Below, in pieces: positions 61,601-64,000 of a stretch of 64,000 nt of DNA. Source of the DNA: Misgurnus anguillicaudatus (lineage: Eukaryota > Chordata > Actinopteri > Cypriniformes > Cobitidae); the NCBI RefSeq assembly GCF_027580225.2, contig NC_073352.2:35575501-35639500 (forward strand), read 5' to 3'. Both the position numbers and the translations under genes were made by a program. The stretch's first letter is position 1. Each line of letters opens with the position of its first letter. The notes under the pieces were generated by a model. The model was not told where the DNA came from, ran no database searches, and saw only the letters and a list, made by a program, of their open reading frames with translations.

Positions 61601-63328
61601 ATCCACTTGTGCATGACCCCGATATATACACACAGAATTACAGAATTCACGCAGATATAATCCGTTATGTCTTAAGTGAATGTTTGGTTAACTGTTGGGG
61701 AGAAATATCTGATGTTTAACATTATATTTAATCCTTGCATTATACAGTAGATCTTAAAGCGGTTAGTCTCAATGTCAATCAAACAATAAAAGAAAGAAAA
61801 AAGTTGACATATATTTTTCCTATAGATATTGTTTTTGACTTTATGTGTTATATCTATTAGTTTTATCAGTGATTTTAAGGTATGGATGTGGGGATTTTGT
61901 TTCTAAACCTTAAAAAATCTTTATCAGGATTTTTCTCTAAATTGACTTTCCTTACTTTGTCAACTTCAAGCACATGTAGCTCTGTCATTTTTTGTCAAAT
62001 TCCAACAAATCATACATTGATGTCAACATTTTTGAGAATTTGCTCATTCCGACTTATTTTTTCGACTCATATGTGACATGTCTAATAGTACATGCACCAA
62101 TACTCACCAACAGATTTGTCGGCCATCCCTACATCTCTTGAGGTCCAGCGACAAAACCCACATGCCAAGTAATATGCCTTCTTCATAGTGGTTTTGGTTG
62201 GGTCATCAGGCAGTGGTGCTGGGATGTTGGTGGCTCGTGTAGAGAGGGTGTGCATACAACATGGACAGTCAAAACAATTGGCACACCTGAAATCCATATA
62301 TTATATTTTTTATAAGAGCTGGAAAACATTTTCCTTAATGTAATTTTAAATCTACATGGAACATGAAATAACGTAAGTGGCTGTGCAAACATGTAAAATG
62401 GCATATAATCTCCAGGGATTATTTAGATATATACACATTTAAAAACAAAGGTGCTTCACAATACCATATAACCATTTTTGGCTAGAAAGGTAAAGGGCTT
62501 TTCATATTGTAAGGAAAATAATGGTTAATTCTAAGAACCATTCTTAATGTCTTTGAATGTCTTTCTATGACAGATGTGTGTTCACCTGTTCTTCTTGAGC
62601 TTGGCTTCAGCTGATGGCATGTTCTCCAAACAGCTAGGACAGAAGTGGGAGTCGACCTATATAACAGACATAACAACAACAATACAAACATTATAAATCA
62701 AGACAAGCTAATATGCTTCTGCACAAGATTTAATTGATACGGCGAGGCGAAATGGTTTTAAATGAAATAGCATCGTTTATTGTTTACAGCATGTTTTGGT
62801 CTCGACAGGGTGTGGTGGGTCATACGCCTTTAAACACATGAATACTAAAAACAACAAAGCATTCTTCTTTAAAGCCTTTATTAAACGTTTCACATGCAAG
62901 CGTATCTAGTACAAATAAATGATAAATACGAGTCTATTTTTTCTAAATTAGCATTTAGCTTTAGCAAGATATCCAATTCAACAAAAAGTGGGAGGTCCAC
63001 TGTTTCCTGACCGGTGAGACAGCCAATTGAATAACACCGTTGGCACGTAATTAATGACAGATGTGTACATTAGCCAATCAAAAGACGAGAATACCGTCCA
63101 CAACGACTGAAAGGCGGGTTCAGTATCATCAACAGCCCGTTAGCTTGCTTCAGCACGACTAACACGTATTGCTGTCAACTACATGTTACTTACTTCATGT
63201 GACACGCATTCCAGCGATCGCAGTTCACTACAATAACGGCAAAAATACAGCTGAGACAGCGGGACTCGAATCCTTTTCTCGCCTCGGACGAGATAGAGCA
63301 CTTTGTCCGGCTGCAGTAGCGTCGCCAT
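55406..63328 (-). CDS. dctn4: Dynactin subunit 4 (p62), 13 coding exons
   Basis: Exons: 63328-63194, 62656-62586, 62286-62108, 60720-60677, 60592-60485, 58842-58769, 58671-58559, 58125-58016, 57929-57856, 57771-57717, 57342-57235, 55997-55900, 55643-55406. They total 1407 nt, 468 residues plus stop, and every junction keeps phase. The protein aligns end to end with human DCTN4 (460 residues). DCTN4 is part of the pointed-end complex of dynactin, which adapts cytoplasmic dynein to cargo. Candidate zinc-binding pairs are C30/C33, C51/C54, C70/C73, C76/C78-C79, C111/C114 and C277/C280. Conserved blocks include [73 protein letters not shown] and NLAAPIRP. The start ATG sits in GAAATGG. The C-terminus runs about ten residues beyond the human end (after [14 protein letters not shown]). 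Confidence 0.98.
55900..55997 (-). CDS. dctn4: dctn4 exon 12, residues 358-390
   Basis: Encodes [20 protein letters not shown] then [12 protein letters not shown], with Asp390 split (GA|T). Confidence 0.97.
56085..56546. mobile_element. TTAAAGGGGCCATGGCA MITE, family A copy 2
   Basis: The termini TTAAAGGGGCCATGGCA and TGCCATGGCCCCTTTAA are near-perfect inverted repeats. It lies in the dctn4 intron between exons 11 and 12. A copy in the opposite orientation lies at 60766-61252. Confidence 0.92.
56920..57187. mobile_element. hAT-like MITE with TAGGCATGGGCCGGTA end
   Basis: The left end TAGGCATGGGCCGGTA pairs with the right end TAACCGGCCCATGCCTA. The flanking octamers (AGATTGGT and GTGGCGGT) do not match convincingly. 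It is inside the dctn4 intron between exons 11 and 12. Confidence 0.82.
57235..57342 (-). CDS. dctn4: dctn4 exon 11, residues 322-357
   Basis: Encodes [20 protein letters not shown] then [16 protein letters not shown], phase 0 at both ends. Confidence 0.97.
57398..57628. mobile_element. hAT-like MITE with CAGTGCTTCTCAAACT end
   Basis: The left end CAGTGCTTCTCAAACT pairs with the right end AGTTTGAGAACGAC. It lies in the dctn4 intron between exons 10 and 11. Confidence 0.75.
57717..57771 (-). CDS. dctn4: dctn4 exon 10, residues 303-321
   Basis: A 55-nt exon encoding [18 protein letters not shown], with the GTAAAA donor following the AAG codon. Confidence 0.96.
57856..57929 (-). CDS. dctn4: dctn4 exon 9, residues 279-303
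   Basis: Encodes [20 protein letters not shown] and QLVA, starting with the partner Cys C280. It ends GT|GTAAGT. Confidence 0.97.
58016..58125 (-). CDS. dctn4: dctn4 exon 8, residues 242-278
   Basis: Encodes [20 protein letters not shown] followed by [17 protein letters not shown], containing C277. The donor AGG|GTCTGT is weaker than the others, but phase and homology support it. Confidence 0.94.
58215..58310. mobile_element. 96-bp hAT-like MITE
   Basis: The ends TAGGGGTGGGAATCGA and CGATGCCCAACCCTA are inverted. Flanking octamers AGCATGAA and GTCATAAA share five positions. It lies in the dctn4 intron between exons 7 and 8. Confidence 0.75.
58559..58671 (-). CDS. dctn4: dctn4 exon 7, residues 204-242
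   Basis: Encodes an acidic segment, [20 protein letters not shown] followed by [17 protein letters not shown]. The donor is G|GTTTGT. Confidence 0.97.
58769..58842 (-). CDS. dctn4: dctn4 exon 6, residues 180-204
   Basis: Encodes [20 protein letters not shown] then LYGL, with Ser204 split across the GTAAGT donor. Confidence 0.97.
58901..59352. mobile_element. TTAACTCTTTCCC MITE
   Basis: The left end TTAACTCTTTCCCTGCCA pairs with the right end TGGCGGGGAAAGAGTTAA. It is A/T-rich inside and located in the dctn4 intron between exons 5 and 6. Confidence 0.85.
59458..59660. mobile_element. About 200-bp palindromic MITE in dctn4 intron 5
   Basis: Arms of about 43 nt (59458-59500 and 59617-59660) are inverted copies with about four mismatches. 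The outer word is TTTGCAAGATGTGAACAACA. It starts 300 nt downstream, in transcript order, of the dctn4 microexon. Confidence 0.82.
59960..59980 (-). CDS. dctn4: dctn4 in-frame 21-nt microexon (QHTIHVV)
   Basis: Between exons 5 and 6, a pyrimidine tract ending CCCCTCTCCAG precedes 21 nt followed by the strong donor GTGAGT (59959-59954). Both neighbouring junctions are phase 0, so inclusion adds Gln-His-Thr-Ile-His-Val-Val without a frame change, giving 475 residues. From memory, human DCTN4 exists as 460- and 467-residue forms differing by seven residues. That matches this length and place. Confidence 0.85.
60485..60592 (-). CDS. dctn4: dctn4 exon 5, residues 144-179
   Basis: Encodes [20 protein letters not shown] and a basic RKKLARRR stretch, probably helical. 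It ends TCG|GTACAC at a codon boundary, just before the optional microexon. Confidence 0.97.
60677..60720 (-). CDS. dctn4: dctn4 exon 4, residues 129-143
   Basis: A 44-nt exon encoding [15 protein letters not shown]. The donor is AGG|GTATGT. Confidence 0.96.
60766..61252. mobile_element. TTAAAGGGGCCATGGCA MITE, family A copy 3
   Basis: The termini are TTAAAGGGGCCATGGCACA and ATGCCATGGCCCCTTTAA. The internal sequence is the reverse complement of the copy at 56085-56546 (GATAGAAGCACTGGGGA here). It lies in the dctn4 intron between exons 3 and 4, 46 bp from exon 4. Confidence 0.92.
62108..62286 (-). CDS. dctn4: dctn4 exon 3, residues 69-129
   Basis: Carries the Cys-rich [12 protein letters not shown] block and [16 protein letters not shown]. 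One Gly of the human CPGC motif is Cys here (C78). It ends GTTG|GTGAGT. Confidence 0.97.
62586..62656 (-). CDS. dctn4: dctn4 exon 2, residues 46-69
   Basis: Encodes [18 protein letters not shown] and KLKKN, with C51 and C54. It ends two bases into Arg69 (AG|GTGAAC). Confidence 0.97.
63194..63328 (-). CDS. dctn4: dctn4 exon 1, residues 1-45
   Basis: Encodes [16 protein letters not shown]... with the first Cys pair (C30, C33) and ends GAA|GTAAGT, phase 0. Confidence 0.97.
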
Positions 63329-63530
63329 TTCTGTCTGTCTTCCTCCTAGTCAGTCATGAATTACGTCATTAACTACTGACCAATGAGTGTCTTGAAACTT
63401 GCGGCACTGCGCAGACTGATTTGGATGTTATCTGATCTTATGACATCAAAGTACCGCGAGAACAATTTAAAAACGGTACTTTCGAACCGCACTCGCGATA
63501 CTTTGATGTCATCCATCGTTTAGATCCGTC
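63329..63530 (-). promoter_or_regulatory. dctn4 5' flank with a 21-nt palindrome
   Basis: Upstream of the dctn4 ATG, the arms 63440-63460 and 63492-63512 are inverted with 20 of 21 positions matching, separated by 31 nt. Each arm joins GACATCAAAGTA to a CGCGAG core. CpG density is raised around them. This is the likely core promoter region. No TATA box was chosen. Confidence 0.5.
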
Positions 63531-63534
63531 TAGT

Positions 63535-63695
63535 GCCGTTTCTGAATCCGAAAGCTGCAGCCTCTTGATGCACACAGCATACGTCATCAGGTTTATTTAA
63601 GTTTACTAAGCATAACATTCAGAATTCATAAGCATATTTCAACAATTTACGATTAACTAAAAATAAGGCTGCAGCCTTCGGATTGAGAAACGGCC
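63535..63695. mobile_element. 161-bp MITE upstream of dctn4
   Basis: The inverted ends are GCCGTTTCTGAATCCGAAAG (from 63535) and TTCGGATTGAGAAACGGCC (to 63695), continuing into GCTGCAGCC on each side, about 28-bp arms with two or three mismatches. No target duplication could be defined. Confidence 0.8.
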
Positions 63696-64000
63696 CATGT
63701 CTTTGTACATTAACATACTTATTCTCACATACGTAAACCTAATAATAACGTAAACCTAATGTCAATTTATATTTGTCTTTTTAATGAACAAACAAAGCGG
63801 AAAAAAACTGCACAGTGTAGTTTAACTATAAAAAGACATATTGTGATGATAAACTATATATATTATAGGCTATATGAATATGATATTATTAAAACATTCA
63901 TAAAACATCAAATAAAATAAAAATGTTTAAAAAAAATGTTTGTGAATGATGTCTGTGTATATTTTGAACTTAGTGAAAGTGGTTGCATGTATGCAAGATA
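63696..64000. other. AT-rich flank, nothing seen
   Basis: No open frame or repeat family is recognised beyond A/T runs. Confidence 0.5.

Overview
The window looks like nuclear DNA from a cyprinid-type teleost. It is AT-rich and intron-containing, and it is full of long dinucleotide microsatellites and short non-autonomous DNA transposons, many with TTAAAGG... termini or hAT-like ends. The proteins it encodes are clearly vertebrate. The species cannot be fixed from sequence alone.

Three protein-coding loci can be supported, all on the minus strand. (1) 4339-4425: the first coding exon of a TspanC8 tetraspanin (closest to TSPAN17/TSPAN5), with a CpG-containing upstream region at about 4430-4870. 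The rest of the gene should lie beyond the left edge. (2) 8511-21422: synaptopodin (synpo), with an N-terminal exon at 21221-21422, a large central exon at 11447/11468-13389 and an alternative C-terminal exon at 8511-9218. Reading phases agree at every junction. A CpG-rich, probably non-coding alternative first exon lies near 16272-16440. (3) 55406-63328: dynactin subunit 4 (dctn4), complete in 13 exons (468 codons), plus a 21-nt in-frame microexon at 59960-59980.

Layout: 1-4.3 kb is tetraspanin intron or flank and holds a broken THAP-domain remnant at 1805-1980. 4.4-8.5 kb holds the tetraspanin promoter region, AT-rich DNA and probably the synpo 3' UTR. 8.5-21.4 kb is synpo. 21.5-55.3 kb is a gene desert of about 34 kb built largely of nested and foldback transposons, microsatellites and a few GC-richer islands that could be regulatory. 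55.4-63.3 kb is dctn4. 63.3-64 kb is its promoter flank, with a short palindrome and a MITE.

The loci do not form a metabolic system. Synaptopodin is an actin/alpha-actinin adaptor, DCTN4 is a dynactin pointed-end subunit, and TspanC8 proteins direct ADAM10 trafficking. The synpo-dctn4 neighbourhood matches the human 5q33.1 synteny, but here both genes run in the same direction and no MYOZ3 or RBM22 exons were seen between them. The most interesting observations are the splicing architectures (the dctn4 microexon, the synpo donor placed over C-terminal codons, and the synpo alternative start) and well-preserved transposon nests with exact 8-bp target-site duplications. I found no convincing new biological system.
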